Assembly (NCBI RefSeq): GCF_003217155.1
Contig: NZ_QJSU01000011.1
Coordinates: 37,246-101,245, forward strand
DNA: 64,000 nucleotides
DNA from: Psychrobacter fozii
Lineage (GTDB): Bacteria; Pseudomonadota; Gammaproteobacteria; Pseudomonadales; Moraxellaceae
Direction: 5' to 3'
Made by a program: the position numbers and the translations under genes. The notes below the pieces were generated by a model that made no database searches, was not told the origin of the DNA, and saw only the letters and a list, made by a program, of their open reading frames with translations. Within the stretch, counting starts at the first letter, position 1, and every line of letters starts with the position of its first letter. Below, piece after piece: positions 39,734 to 49,071 of this stretch.

Positions 39734-39813
39734 TAAGTGGCTAAGTGGCTAAGTGGCTAAGTGGCTAAGTGGCTAAGTGGCTAAGTGGCTAAGTGGCTAA
39801 GTGGCTAAGTGGC
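39734..39813. repeat. Ten exact copies of an 8-bp tandem repeat
   Basis: Unit TAAGTGGC, ten perfect copies (80 bp), ending 7 bases after (downstream of) the alpha/beta hydrolase stop and 115 bases upstream of the phosphatase start. Perfect octamer runs mutate by slippage, so copy number probably varies between strains. Confidence 0.97.
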
Positions 39814-39820
39814 ATAGTAA

Positions 39821-40810
39821 CTACCGAGCATGACGCTCAATCCAATCGGTCACCGTTGGCCAAATCTCTTTGGCAGCGTTACGGCTGATCATAATGCGGC
39901 TGTGAGTGTAGTCGTCTAAATCACCATGGCTGAGCGCGTATTCGCGAAAGACATTGGCAGGGTTTTTAAAATCATCAAAGAGCATCTGACAGCCATGAGT
40001 AGGGGAGATGAATGTATCTCCTCTGGCACTGATGGCGTATACAGGTATGGTGATGTTTGGCATCTGATGTCGATAGTCTAAAAGCTCGTCGTCAGTGGCA
40101 GTTGTATCAGTGCTCGCTTGATTAACAATACTTTCATTAAACGCACTTTCATTAAACGTGCTTTGTTTTATGAAGCTGCTTTTAAAGTTCCTTTGCAGAT
40201 TCCAGTTGTACCACTGACTCATCGTATAATAGCTTTCGTCACAAGCGCCCATCTTTAATTTTCTGGCAGGGATGAAGCCAAGCAGTCGCGTGAGTATTTT
40301 GGCTGCAATAATTTTCGCATGACTGATAGGCTTTGACGCTGCACCATAAGCTTGGCAGGCGAACATGCTGATGCTGTTTAGTTTATCGATATAGCGTGGG
40401 TTTTGAATTAAAAACATAATCAAACCAATACCGCCGCCACTATGAGTAATACAATGTAAATTATCGAATTTTAATTCATCAAAAAAATAGCGGAAAGTTG
40501 CTTCATAGTCATAAGTAGCAACCGTCTCGAAATTAAATTGTTCTTTTGGCATTGAGCTATCACCATGACCGCGCCACTCCATGATGTAGCAGTGGTGTCC
40601 AAGGCCAGCCAGATACTCAGCGATTTTTAAGCAAGTTTGTTTGTCCGAAAAGGTCCCGTGCGTCAAAAATATATTTTGAGGTTTTATAATAGGCAAGCTG
40701 TTTTCTAATGTGTTGGCTATCGTACTGTCTTCTATAGTATCAACTACTTTCCAAACGGCAATTTTCTCATCATCCTTGGTAGTTATTAGGTGCAACGTCC
40801 GTGTCATCAT
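39821..40810 (-). CDS. Alpha/beta hydrolase
   Basis: 329 residues, no signal peptide. Oxyanion region LTHGTFSDKQTC, EWRGHGDSSMP, nucleophile Ser124 in ITHSGGGIGL, Asp in SARGDTF, His in YALSHGDLDDY. Resembles poly-hydroxyalkanoate-depolymerase or lipase-like cytosolic hydrolases, substrate unknown. An internal short repeat (KQSTFNESAFNESIVNQAS near 215-233) shows local expansion. Its 3' end is duplicated in decayed form at 38757-38912. Confidence 0.86.
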   Translation of the reverse strand: MMTRTLHLITTKDDEKIAVWKVVDTIEDSTIANTLENSLPIIKPQNIFLTHGTFSDKQTCLKIAEYLAGLGHHCYIMEWRGHGDSSMPKEQFNFETVATYDYEATFRYFFDELKFDNLHCITHSGGGIGLIMFLIQNPRYIDKLNSISMFACQAYGAASKPISHAKIIAAKILTRLLGFIPARKLKMGACDESYYTMSQWYNWNLQRNFKSSFIKQSTFNESAFNESIVNQASTDTTATDDELLDYRHQMPNITIPVYAISARGDTFISPTHGCQMLFDDFKNPANVFREYALSHGDLDDYTHSRIMISRNAAKEIWPTVTDWIERHAR

Positions 40811-41374
40811 AAAAATTATCCTATCCGAAAAATACGTAATATTTATACAAGGCCATCAAAGCTACCATGCTCATAAAGCCAGTGCACAAAGTTATTCAAA
40901 CTATCAATACTACGTCAAATCTAAATGACTTGCTCAAACGAGATGTGAACGGTATCGCATAGCGAAAATGCTGAGTATGCTTGATAAATGGTATAGCTGT
41001 CTTTATATAGAGAATAACTTGGCAGCCAACACAACTAAGCAACACAACTATTAGACATGTTTGTTTTTCATTGTTTAAATATTGAGTTACTTTGCCAGTA
41101 GGTAGCATCATTAAAAAAACCAATGACAACCATTTACAGTGGGCACCGTTCAATTCACAGTAGCGTGGTCGGAATTGATGCTTGATTCAGGTATAATGAG
41201 TGCTATAGACGAATTAAACTTTATACTCATGGCGGGCAGCGTCATACAATAATAAATCTCAAATATTGCTAGCCTGCATGTCTTATACAAGCTGTAAAAA
41301 TTTTAAACATTCAAATTCACGACACAGTAGCCATAATAGATATAGCGTTTGTGTCATAACGCATAGGAAACATT
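40811..41374. other. Intergenic region before nfuA
   Basis: 564 bases; contains a transposase-like scrap (41045-41160) and a TATAAT at 41192-41197 without a good -35. Likely carries the nfuA promoter near its right end. Confidence 0.4.
41045..41160 (-). pseudogene. Possible transposase fragment (ISNCY/IS1202-like)
   Basis: Minus-strand reading ELNGAHCKWLSLVFLMMLPTGKVTQYLNNEKQT. With one frame change the middle reads NDAT, giving a block similar in spirit to the DG-x-H-W ... IDDATGKLTQL region of IS1202-type transposases as I remember them. No terminal repeats or other parts. Weak evidence. Confidence 0.3.
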
Positions 41375-42058
41375 ATGAGTGAGCATGACCAAGTTGATAG
41401 CCCAGTAGCGCCATCAGCAGACTATGAATCAGCGCTAGATACTGATCAGACTGAAGCAAAAAGTAATATTACTATTACTGAGTCAGCCCAAGGGTACTTA
41501 GCGGATTTGTTATCTAAGCAAGATACAGACGGTATCGGCGTACGTATTTTCGTTGAGCATCCAGGCACCCCTCGTGCAGAGTGCTGTATGGCGTACAACC
41601 AGCCAGGCGAAGAAGACAGCGCTGATCTGCGTTTTACGTATGATAGTTTTTCTGCATTTATCGAAGCGGCTTCAGTTCCTTATCTAGAAGATGCCGTTAT
41701 CGATTATAATAAAGACCGTTTCGGTGGTCAGCTGACTTTCCGCGCGCCAAACTCTAAAGTACCTAAAGTGGGTGCGGATGCCAGTGTAGAAGAGCGCATC
41801 AACTACGTATTACAGTCGGAGATTAATCCCGGTCTGGCCGCCCATGGTGGTGACGTACAGTTGCTTGAGCTGATTGATGAAGAAGGTGTTGGCCTTACAG
41901 CGGTATTGAAATTCGGTGGTGGTTGCCAAGGGTGCTCAGCAGTCGACATGACCTTGCGTCAAGGCGTTGAAGTACAGCTCAAGCAGCAAATACCAGAGTT
42001 GACCCAAGTCATTGATGAGACGGATCATACCCGTACTGAAAACGCTTATTACAAATAA
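41375..42058 (+). CDS. nfuA: Fe-S biogenesis protein NfuA
   Basis: Carrier that delivers [4Fe-4S] clusters to targets, important under stress. N-terminal A-type-like domain (residues 28-125, degenerate, [15 protein letters not shown]) and C-terminal Nfu domain (about 145-215) with [11 protein letters not shown] and the cluster-binding [14 protein letters not shown]. 227 residues with a 27-residue acidic N-terminal extension. Own terminator. Confidence 0.96.
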   Translation: MSEHDQVDSPVAPSADYESALDTDQTEAKSNITITESAQGYLADLLSKQDTDGIGVRIFVEHPGTPRAECCMAYNQPGEEDSADLRFTYDSFSAFIEAASVPYLEDAVIDYNKDRFGGQLTFRAPNSKVPKVGADASVEERINYVLQSEINPGLAAHGGDVQLLELIDEEGVGLTAVLKFGGGCQGCSAVDMTLRQGVEVQLKQQIPELTQVIDETDHTRTENAYYK

Positions 42059-42110
42059 AAGTCTAGCTGGAAGTTGCAGACTTAAGTAATAGCGAAAAGT
42101 TATTTTAATT

Positions 42111-42144
42111 AAAAAGCCAAGTTTTGATGAACTTGGCTTTTTTT
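42111..42144 (+). terminator. Terminator of nfuA
   Basis: AAAAAGCCAAGTT (42111-42123) with AACTTGGCTTTTT (42130-42142), loop TTGATG, T-run. Confidence 0.92.
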
Positions 42145-42193
42145 ATTGCTATGATTTGGTAGATTATTTTTTAGCTGAATTTTCAGTGGTAGA

Positions 42194-42237
42194 TTATTGA
42201 TTAATAATTTGTTGATTAGTCATTTATTGATTAATAA
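42194..42237 (+). repeat. Two 14-bp direct repeats upstream of metY
   Basis: TTATTGATTAATAA at 42194-42207 and 42224-42237, exactly 30 bp apart (about three helix turns), 27 bases before the metY ATG. Possible operator or AT-rich coincidence. Confidence 0.5.
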
Positions 42238-42263
42238 CTTTTATCGAAATAAAGGAATATATA

Positions 42264-43586
42264 ATGAGTGATGGACAAGCAGACCAGCAAGCAGCCCAAA
42301 AATCAGAGACCACTCAACGTCTTGAAACCTTAGCGATTCATGCAGGTTATAGCGTTGAACCCACCACCAAAGCCGTCGCAGTGCCTATCTATCATACCAG
42401 CTCGTATGCCTTTGATAATACTCAGCATGGCGCAGACTTGTTTGATTTAAAGGTCGCAGGTAATATTTATACCCGTATCATGAACCCGACCAATGCAGTT
42501 TTAGAAGAGCGTGTCGCAGCGCTTGAAGGTGGCATCGGTGCACTTGCGGTGGCGTCTGGTATGGCTGCTATCACTTATGCAATTCAGACCATCTGTGAAG
42601 CGGGTGACAATATCGTTGCTGTGTCGACCTTGTATGGTGGTACTTACAATTTATTTGCTCATGCGTTGCCACGTCAAGGCATCGAAGTACGCTTCTTTGA
42701 CCACAAAAATCCTGAAGCGATTCGTGATTTAATCGATGATAAGACTAAGATGGTCTTTGCAGAAAGTATCGGTAACCCATTGGGTAACATCGTAGATATT
42801 CAGGCGTTGAGTGATATTGCTCACGAATATGGCGTGCCAGTCGTGATTGATAGTACGGTTGCGACACCTGCGCTATGTCGTCCTTTTGAGTTTGGTGCTG
42901 ATATTGTCATTCATTCGTTGACTAAATATATGAGTGGTACAGGCACGTCGATTGGTGGTGCGATTGTCGATAGTGGTAAATTCGCATGGGGTGATTATCC
43001 TGAGCGTTTCCCATTATTAAACACGCCAGATCACAGTTATCATGGTGTGAACTTTGTCAAAGATGTGGGCGCAGCAGCCTTTATCGCTCGTGCTCGTGTG
43101 GCACCGCTGCGTAATACTGGCGCGGCACTTAGCCCATTGAATGCTTTTAGTATTTTACAAGGCTTGCAGACACTGGGTTTACGTATGGAGCGCCATGTGC
43201 AGAATGCTCAAGCCGTTGCGGAATATCTACGTGACCATGATAAAGTTGCTTGGGTGAAATATGCGGGTTTACCGGATCATCCTGAGCATGAGCTTGCTAA
43301 GAAATATATGAAAGGCACGCCATCTGCTATTTTAACCTTTGGGGTTAAAGGTGGTTTGGAAGCAGGTGCACGCTTTATCGATGCACTGCAACTAATTACG
43401 CGTTTGGTCAATATCGGTGATGCCAAATCACTAGCTTGTCATCCAGCGACGACGACACATCGTCAGTTGAATGAGCAAGAACTTGCCAATGCTGGCGTAA
43501 GTACTGACATGGTTCGACTATCGATTGGTATCGAACACATTGAAGATATTAAAGCAGATTTAGAGCAGGCACTAGCTTCAGCTTAA
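42264..43586 (+). CDS. metY: O-acetylhomoserine aminocarboxypropyltransferase (sulfhydrylase)
   Basis: PLP enzyme forming homocysteine from O-acetylhomoserine and sulfide. 440 residues, longer than cystathionine synthases as usual for MetY. Seen: YHTSSYAFDNTQHGADLFDLKVAGNIYTRIMNPTNAVLEERVAALEGG, VIDSTVATPALCRPFEFGADIVIHSLTKYMSGTG with the PLP Lys, and VNIGDAKSLACHPATTTHRQL. AAGGAAT precedes the ATG. No SAM riboswitch seen upstream. Confidence 0.97.
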   Translation: MSDGQADQQAAQKSETTQRLETLAIHAGYSVEPTTKAVAVPIYHTSSYAFDNTQHGADLFDLKVAGNIYTRIMNPTNAVLEERVAALEGGIGALAVASGMAAITYAIQTICEAGDNIVAVSTLYGGTYNLFAHALPRQGIEVRFFDHKNPEAIRDLIDDKTKMVFAESIGNPLGNIVDIQALSDIAHEYGVPVVIDSTVATPALCRPFEFGADIVIHSLTKYMSGTGTSIGGAIVDSGKFAWGDYPERFPLLNTPDHSYHGVNFVKDVGAAAFIARARVAPLRNTGAALSPLNAFSILQGLQTLGLRMERHVQNAQAVAEYLRDHDKVAWVKYAGLPDHPEHELAKKYMKGTPSAILTFGVKGGLEAGARFIDALQLITRLVNIGDAKSLACHPATTTHRQLNEQELANAGVSTDMVRLSIGIEHIEDIKADLEQALASA

Positions 43587-43627
43587 TACTCTCATTGAAC
43601 TGAGTAACTTGCTTATTGAGTGACAAA

Positions 43628-43662
43628 CAAAAAGCCCATATCGATTTGCTATGGGCTTTTTG
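43628..43662. terminator. Bidirectional terminator metY / PfkB kinase
   Basis: CAAAAAGCCCATA/TATGGGCTTTTTG, 9-base loop, flanked for both directions. Confidence 0.92.
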
Positions 43663-43687
43663 TTTATATCAAAAACGTCTATTTATA

Positions 43688-44707
43688 TCACGCTGATAAG
43701 ATACGTTGAGCAATATCTTTATAGTCTTGTGAAGCAAGGCGTGGCCCAAACTGTTGGATAATTTGTGCTGACACTTCGCTGGCAAGTCGACCACACTCTG
43801 GCAGACTATATTGCTGTGACAGCGCGTAGAGGAATGCACCAGCATAGTTATCACCTGCACCATTGGTATCAATGACATCGGCAACTACTGGTGTAGCAAC
43901 TTCATAAACCTCAACGTCTGAATGGTCATCAGATTTATGGGCGATGATAGCTCCATTGGCACCATCGGTTACGACGGCAGTTTGACAGTATTCAAGCAAG
44001 GCACGTGCAGCAGCTTTAACTTGTTTTTTATCCGTAAACAATTTAGCTTCTTCACTGTTGCAAAATATAACGGCAACTTTATTACCAAGCATATTAAGCA
44101 AGCCTTCTTTCGCAAACTGCACTACCGCAGGATCAGCAAAGCTCACCGCAATTTTTGCATTATGAATACCGGCTTGTTGACGTAACTGAGTCATCGCTGG
44201 TTGGATGCTCGCAGACATCGCTAGATAGCCTTCTAGATATAGCCAGTCTGCTTGCGTCAATGCATCAAAATCAACATTGTCGGCGACAATCTCACTTGAG
44301 GTGCCAAGATAAGTCTGCATGGTACGCTCACCATCTTCTGTAACCGCGACCACACATGAACCGGTCACACCGCCTGCGTGGATAGACTTGTCTGAGGTGG
44401 CCACGCCTGCTTCGTGCAAGTCTCTGAGGTAAAATGCGCCCTGATCGTCATCACCGACACGGCACGCATAAAAAGGCTTACCACCTAGACTGGCAAAGGC
44501 ATACATCGCATTGGCAGCTGAGCCACCGCCTGCTTGTTTTGATGGGTCAATGTTAGCAAGTTTAAAATAAGCGAGTAATTGTTGTTGCTCCTCGATACCA
44601 GCCAGCGTCATATGACCTTTGGTCAGTTCTGTCTCATCTAATGCTGCATCAGATAGCACATATTCGTGATCAACCAACGCATTCCCTATCGCCATTACAT
44701 CGTACAT
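43688..44707 (-). CDS. PfkB family sugar/nucleoside kinase (adenosine kinase-like)
   Basis: Ribokinase-fold kinase, 339 residues. N-terminal MAIGNALVDHEYVLSD, first PfkB signature GGSAANAMYAFASLGGKPFYACRVGDDDQG, and second signature VIDTNGAGDNYAGAFLYAL with catalytic Asp. The length and N-terminus match bacterial adenosine-kinase-like members; substrate unproven. Possibly transcribed after rsmI? No: rsmI is downstream-facing on the same strand and lies upstream by 51 bases, so rsmI and this gene read in the order kinase last. Confidence 0.9.
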   Translation of the reverse strand: MYDVMAIGNALVDHEYVLSDAALDETELTKGHMTLAGIEEQQQLLAYFKLANIDPSKQAGGGSAANAMYAFASLGGKPFYACRVGDDDQGAFYLRDLHEAGVATSDKSIHAGGVTGSCVVAVTEDGERTMQTYLGTSSEIVADNVDFDALTQADWLYLEGYLAMSASIQPAMTQLRQQAGIHNAKIAVSFADPAVVQFAKEGLLNMLGNKVAVIFCNSEEAKLFTDKKQVKAAARALLEYCQTAVVTDGANGAIIAHKSDDHSDVEVYEVATPVVADVIDTNGAGDNYAGAFLYALSQQYSLPECGRLASEVSAQIIQQFGPRLASQDYKDIAQRILSA

Positions 44708-44758
44708 TGCTTACTTCTCCTCAATTAAGTGATAAACGCCCATTTTTATATTTAAAAG

Positions 44759-45718
44759 CTATTCGGCCTGTAGTTCAAGTAGGCGTTGATATAGCGCATT
44801 CTTTTTGACGCCTGTGATATCAGCGCCCAATGCTGCAGCTTTTTTGACCGATAAGTCTTCTAGCAATCTTTGCAATAATTTGTCATGGATACTGATGTCA
44901 TCTGAATCCTGAGCCACATTCACGCCAGCGACGACAACGACTATTTCACCGCGCTGTTGATTGTCATCTGCTTTGACAAACTCAACCAAATCGCCAAGTG
45001 TACTCTTACGTACCGTCTCAAAGGTTTTGGTTAATTCACGGCAAAACGCGACTTCGCGATCTGTACCAAATATCGTTGCCATATCTTCTAAGCTGGCGAT
45101 AATACGGTGCGGTGCTTCGTAAAATATCAGGGTTTCGGTACGAGCGATTAATGCGCTCAGTTGTTTTTGGCGACCATGAGTTTTGGCTGGCAAAAATCCA
45201 ATAAAGCTAAAGCGATCTGACGGCAATCCTGCGACTGATAGCGCGGCAATAGCAGCAGAGGCACCAACGATAGGTGACACGGCGACGCCAGCGGCATGTG
45301 CTGCTTGTACCAATTGATAGCCAGGGTCGCTGACTAGTGGCGTCCCAGCATCACTAATCAAAGCAACCGAATGACCTTGCTCAATCATCTCAATAATCTT
45401 CGGTGTTTGAATCGCGCTATTGTGCTCGTGATAGGCCCACAGCTTGTTATGGCCTTTTTGCTTTGGGGTGGTATCCGTATCGTCGGCACCACTGTTTTCA
45501 TTATGATGAGGCGTTGATGCTTTAGCATCGTCGGTTTTGCTGCCTTTGGTATCAATACCAAAATATGACAGTAGCTTACCTGAGGTACGGGTGTCTTCAC
45601 AGGCAATGATGGCGACTTGCTTTAGGACATCAATTGCATGCGGCGTCATATCGCTCATATTGCCAATCGGCGTGGCAACGATATATAGACAAGCTGGCAT
45701 CGCGGTAGGGCTAGACAT
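44759..45718 (-). CDS. rsmI: 16S rRNA (cytidine-1402-2'-O)-methyltransferase
   Basis: Methylates the ribose of C1402 in the ribosomal P site. Seen: LYIVATPIGNMSDMTPHAIDVLK, CEDTRTSGKLLSYFGI, ALISDAGTPLVSDPGYQLV, VSPIVGASAAIAALSVAGLPSDRF, FYEAPHRI. 319 residues against about 285; an Asp/Thr/Lys-rich insert of about 35 residues (52-87) splits the FGI and WAYHEHN motifs that are normally adjacent. Divergent from yraN. Confidence 0.95.
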   Translation of the reverse strand: MSSPTAMPACLYIVATPIGNMSDMTPHAIDVLKQVAIIACEDTRTSGKLLSYFGIDTKGSKTDDAKASTPHHNENSGADDTDTTPKQKGHNKLWAYHEHNSAIQTPKIIEMIEQGHSVALISDAGTPLVSDPGYQLVQAAHAAGVAVSPIVGASAAIAALSVAGLPSDRFSFIGFLPAKTHGRQKQLSALIARTETLIFYEAPHRIIASLEDMATIFGTDREVAFCRELTKTFETVRKSTLGDLVEFVKADDNQQRGEIVVVVAGVNVAQDSDDISIHDKLLQRLLEDLSVKKAAALGADITGVKKNALYQRLLELQAE

Positions 45719-45853
45719 GAAAACCTCGGAGTATTAAAAGCGGGAATTAAAATATAATGTGGCGAGCTGACTGACAAAACTGGTTAAAAATAGAACTTAA
45801 GCAAAGCATAAAAAACCATACCAGCATCTGCACGCGAAAGTGGCTAGTTTAGC

Positions 45854-46339
45854 ATGATGTGCTATGATAATTCTGAAATGTTAACCAGACCAATCGACAT
45901 CATGGCGAACCATAAACCTTTGACACTCACTTCACCAAAACAGCGCCAAGGCAGCTTGTTTGAGCAGCATGCACGTGAGTTTTTGCAGGCGCAAGGGTTA
46001 AGACTAATTGTCCAAAATTGGCAACAGCCGAAAGTGGGCGAGCTAGATTTGGTTATGATGGAAACAGGACAGGCGTGGTCAACATTGGTATTCATCGAAG
46101 TTCGTCAGCGCAAGCAGTCAGGATTTGGCGATGCTGCCATTAGTATTACAGCGAGTAAGCAACGCAAAGTTATCAAAGCTGCGCGCTATTTTTTGCAGCA
46201 GCATCCTGAATATAGCGATTATGAATGTCGGTTTGATGTGATTGCTTATAATACGGCTAACAGTGTGAGCAAAAAAAACCAACAGATAGATACTCAACCA
46301 GAATGGTTTCAGGGTGCCTTCGTAGCAGAGGCATGGTGA
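45854..46339 (+). CDS. yraN: UPF0102 family protein YraN
   Basis: Small nuclease-fold family found beside rsmI in many proteobacteria; function unproven. Core motifs: RQGSLFEQHAREFLQAQGL, GELDLVMME (restriction-endonuclease-like Asp), LVFIEVRQRKQSGFGDAAISI, KQRKVIKAARYFL, RFDVIAY. 161 residues from ATG 45854; ATG 45902 (MANHKPL) would fit the family better, neither has a good ribosome site. Confidence 0.9.
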   Translation: MMCYDNSEMLTRPIDIMANHKPLTLTSPKQRQGSLFEQHAREFLQAQGLRLIVQNWQQPKVGELDLVMMETGQAWSTLVFIEVRQRKQSGFGDAAISITASKQRKVIKAARYFLQQHPEYSDYECRFDVIAYNTANSVSKKNQQIDTQPEWFQGAFVAEAW

Positions 46340-46508
46340 CAATATATAGAAGCGGTACGGCTAAACAGTGAATAGAACTAATAAAACAGCACATAGAATT
46401 TGGTATCCAGCTATCGTTACCAAAAACCTAACCGCCTTCAGCAAAAATTCAGTAAAGTAGCTATGTTATAAGTAGCTGTATTACAAGTTGTTATAAGCAG
46501 CTATGTTA

Positions 46509-46678
46509 GAGCGTGTCATCAATTAGCGCATTAATACATTTAGTGGTCTTAAAATGGCTAAATTTTGCTAAACATCGTTAGAAATTTTGCCAATATGTAC
46601 ATATTCACGGCAATTTCTTCCTTGTTTATCTACAATTTTTCTCATTTTAAGCCTCATAATCTAATTGATGACACGCCC
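46509..46678. mobile_element. 170-bp MITE with 18-bp terminal inverted repeats
   Basis: Ends GAGCGTGTCATCAATTAG (46509-46526) and CTAATTGATGACACGCCC (46661-46678); the arms pair at 17 of 18. TA flanks each side (46507-46508, 46679-46680), as a TA target duplication. Inside, the minus strand opens MRKIVDKQGRNCREYVHIGKISNDV-stop just after the right terminus, like the clipped start of a transposase. Non-autonomous; IS5/IS427 relationship is a guess. Lies between yraN and dolP. Confidence 0.85.
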
Positions 46679-46754
46679 TAAAAGCCGCTAGATCAAAATT
46701 GTTCAATCCATTAAGTTTATATAATTGTCACAATCATGTCCTAAGAGGTAAATC

Positions 46755-47594
46755 ATGACACGGATGCATCTGCGCACTGCTATTTTTGGCTCATCAAGCC
46801 GCACAGCGATTGGTATGATACTACTAGCCAGTATCGCTGTTACTGGCTGTACGACCAACTATCTGACCAATAGCACAGAAGGCACGTATGGTGTGCCGAT
46901 GACAGAGCGCACTATTCCGCAGCGTCTGCTTGATCGTAGTATCGAACACACTGCCAAAATTAATGTCTATGGTTTACAAGAAAACCTGCAACAAACCAGC
47001 CGTATGGGCATTGATAGCTTCAACAGTGAGGTGCTATTGACCGGTGAAGTTCCGACTGAGGCGCTCAAAGTAGAAGTTGAAAAAGTTATTAGTTCTATGC
47101 CTGATGTGCGCCGCGTTTATAACGAATTGAACGTCAGTGCCTCGAAAGGTTATAGCTCTACTGTGCAAGACGGTTATATCACTTCAAAATTGCTGGCAAA
47201 AGTGGCCGCTAGTAACGGTGTTAGTTCTTCACAGGTTAAGGCAGTGAGCGATAACGGCGTGGTCTATATTATGGGACGTATGACACCTACTCAACAGAGT
47301 AATCTCATTGATATTGCCAACACGACGGTCGGTGTGACAGAGCTGGTGCTACTGACGACAGTCGTGGATGATCGAGGGGTAAAGATAAACGACGACGACA
47401 TTATGACTGATAATAACTTGGGCAATGCTGATTCAACACCAGTCGTTGAAGGTGCCGCTGCTACTAATAATTTTAGTCCTAGCAACTCTGCAGGAAACAA
47501 TACAGCCACGCCAGTTATAGTGACAGAAGAGGGCACAACAGGTGAGCAGCCATCCTCTAGTCCTTATATTGATCTGTATAAAGATCAGCAGTAA
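46755..47594 (+). CDS. dolP: BON-domain outer-membrane lipoprotein (DolP/YraP-like)
   Basis: Lipoprotein signal ends at Cys32 (ASIAVTGC). Two BON domains follow (about 65-130 and 140-210), e.g. NSEVLLTGEVPTEALKVEVEKVISSMPDVRRVYNEL and VSDNGVVYIMGRMTPTQQSNLIDIANTTVGVTELV. E. coli DolP supports outer-membrane integrity. Here the protein is 279 residues against 191, with an extra Ser/Thr/Asn-rich tail from about 215. It keeps its neighbourhood with rsmI and yraN. Confidence 0.93.
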   Translation: MTRMHLRTAIFGSSSRTAIGMILLASIAVTGCTTNYLTNSTEGTYGVPMTERTIPQRLLDRSIEHTAKINVYGLQENLQQTSRMGIDSFNSEVLLTGEVPTEALKVEVEKVISSMPDVRRVYNELNVSASKGYSSTVQDGYITSKLLAKVAASNGVSSSQVKAVSDNGVVYIMGRMTPTQQSNLIDIANTTVGVTELVLLTTVVDDRGVKINDDDIMTDNNLGNADSTPVVEGAAATNNFSPSNSAGNNTATPVIVTEEGTTGEQPSSSPYIDLYKDQQ

Positions 47595-47891
47595 AGCCAA
47601 AGTTGATGAAGTAGTTAGGTTGACAAAGCAGTCATTATTTATAAACCCGATAGATAAGTGATGGCTGTTAAGTGATTGGATTTTAATGACAAGAAGACTA
47701 AACAGTACTAACAGGAAAAACACGATAAATCCTTAGCGAGCCAGTAATATATAGACAGTCAGCAATAGAACAGCCAACCAAATAATGAATGGTACTTTCA
47801 ATAAATAATGGTAATTTTAGTGAATGATATTTTATAAAGTGGCTGTGGTAATGCTCATCATTGTTTATAAATATAATAGGAATACTGGTAA
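47595..47891. other. Intergenic region dolP-esterase
   Basis: 297 bases without a supported gene. Minus-strand frames here are hydrophobic but lack starts and family marks. Confidence 0.35.
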
Positions 47892-48902
47892 ATGAAGGAT
47901 TTAGAGAAACGCGCACAGCAGAGCGCAAACAATCATAGCAATACATCTAATGAACAAGCCTCTAATAGCAAAGCGTCTTATAAAAAGCCACGCACGCTAA
48001 AACTCACCGGAGCAGGATTCACAGCAGTACTAGCAATAGGGGGTATCGCGCTAGCGTCACATAGTGCGCAAGCTGTATCACCACTGGCTATCGTCAATGG
48101 CATTACATCGAGTGGTGGCGTTGGCGTTAGTAAAGACATCCTCTACGGTGATGAGCCTTCACAAGATTTAGATATCTATTACCCGAAGCCTTTGGCAAAA
48201 GCCATGAAAGCCCAAACTGCGATCACTGATACTTATCCTATGGTCGTGTTTGTCTATGGTGGATCATGGGAAAACGGTACCAAAGAAGAATATGCTTTCG
48301 TGGGTAAGAGTCTGGCGCGCGCAGGCTACGTGACCGCGGTTATTAACTATCGAAAAGCACCCGAACATCCATATCCTGATTATGTAGAAGACACGGCAAA
48401 AGCGATTGCATGGAGCTATAACAATGCCAAAAGCTTGCATGCAGATCCTCAGCGCATGGCCGTTATGGGACAATCAGCTGGCGCGTTTAATGCAGTTGCC
48501 GCAGTCTCTAACGAAGATTTCTTAGCACCTTACGGCATTAAACCAAGTGATATCAAAGCAGTTGTTGGTATTGCAGGCCCTTATAGCTATGACTTTAGAA
48601 AGTTTGATAGTGCTACTGCTTTTCCTACCGATGCGACTCCTGATCAAGTGATGCCCGACAGACAGTTAAAAGGCGAGCAGCCGCCTTATCTATTATTGAC
48701 CGCTGAAAATGACAAGATTGTCTATGACACCAATACGATCAATATGACAAAAGCGCTAAAAGACTATGGTGCGAGGGTGGAAGTCAGTGAAATAGAAGGT
48801 GCCAGTCATGCCACCAGTATCGGTGCGATGGCACCACCACTGCGTTGGTTGAACGATGTGCGCTCGCAAGTGCTGACGTATTTGGATAAAGAGCTGAAGT
48901 AG
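47892..48902 (+). CDS. Exported alpha/beta hydrolase (carboxylesterase type)
   Basis: N-terminal polar stretch, then a signal/anchor segment at residues 36-61 (LKLTGAGFTAVLAIGGIALASHSAQA). Hydrolase body with oxyanion motif FVYGGSWENG (Gly-Gly), nucleophile Ser195 in VMGQSAGAFN, and His in SHATSIG. Matches the BD-FAE/lipase-like esterase family. 336 residues. Substrate unknown. Long signal region of about 60 residues is unusual. Confidence 0.88.
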   Translation: MKDLEKRAQQSANNHSNTSNEQASNSKASYKKPRTLKLTGAGFTAVLAIGGIALASHSAQAVSPLAIVNGITSSGGVGVSKDILYGDEPSQDLDIYYPKPLAKAMKAQTAITDTYPMVVFVYGGSWENGTKEEYAFVGKSLARAGYVTAVINYRKAPEHPYPDYVEDTAKAIAWSYNNAKSLHADPQRMAVMGQSAGAFNAVAAVSNEDFLAPYGIKPSDIKAVVGIAGPYSYDFRKFDSATAFPTDATPDQVMPDRQLKGEQPPYLLLTAENDKIVYDTNTINMTKALKDYGARVEVSEIEGASHATSIGAMAPPLRWLNDVRSQVLTYLDKELK

Positions 48903-49071
48903 TTTTAAGTACTGATTACTTAAACACTTACTGCTTTTATTGTTCAGCAGGTATTGTATATATAGCTCAGGTTTTCTTATACACAGACAGTGCTGTAAGA
49001 TGTTCAAACTCTTGTTATAATACCTGCATTCAAAATAAAACCCTTTTTTACCGCTATTAACAGGATATTCT

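Noticed and set aside
39734..39813. CRISPR array
   Set aside because: Contiguous 8-bp units without spacers; a simple tandem repeat.
40896..41153. 85-codon minus-strand frame as an intact gene
   Set aside because: No ribosome site, mixed character; better read as a possible transposase scrap with frame changes.
42060..42263. SAM riboswitch upstream of metY
   Set aside because: Only the nfuA terminator and an AT-rich direct repeat are visible; no conserved riboswitch core.
47433..47723. 96-codon minus-strand frame overlapping dolP
   Set aside because: Overlaps the dolP coding tail; hydrophobicity is only an effect of AT-rich DNA, no motif.
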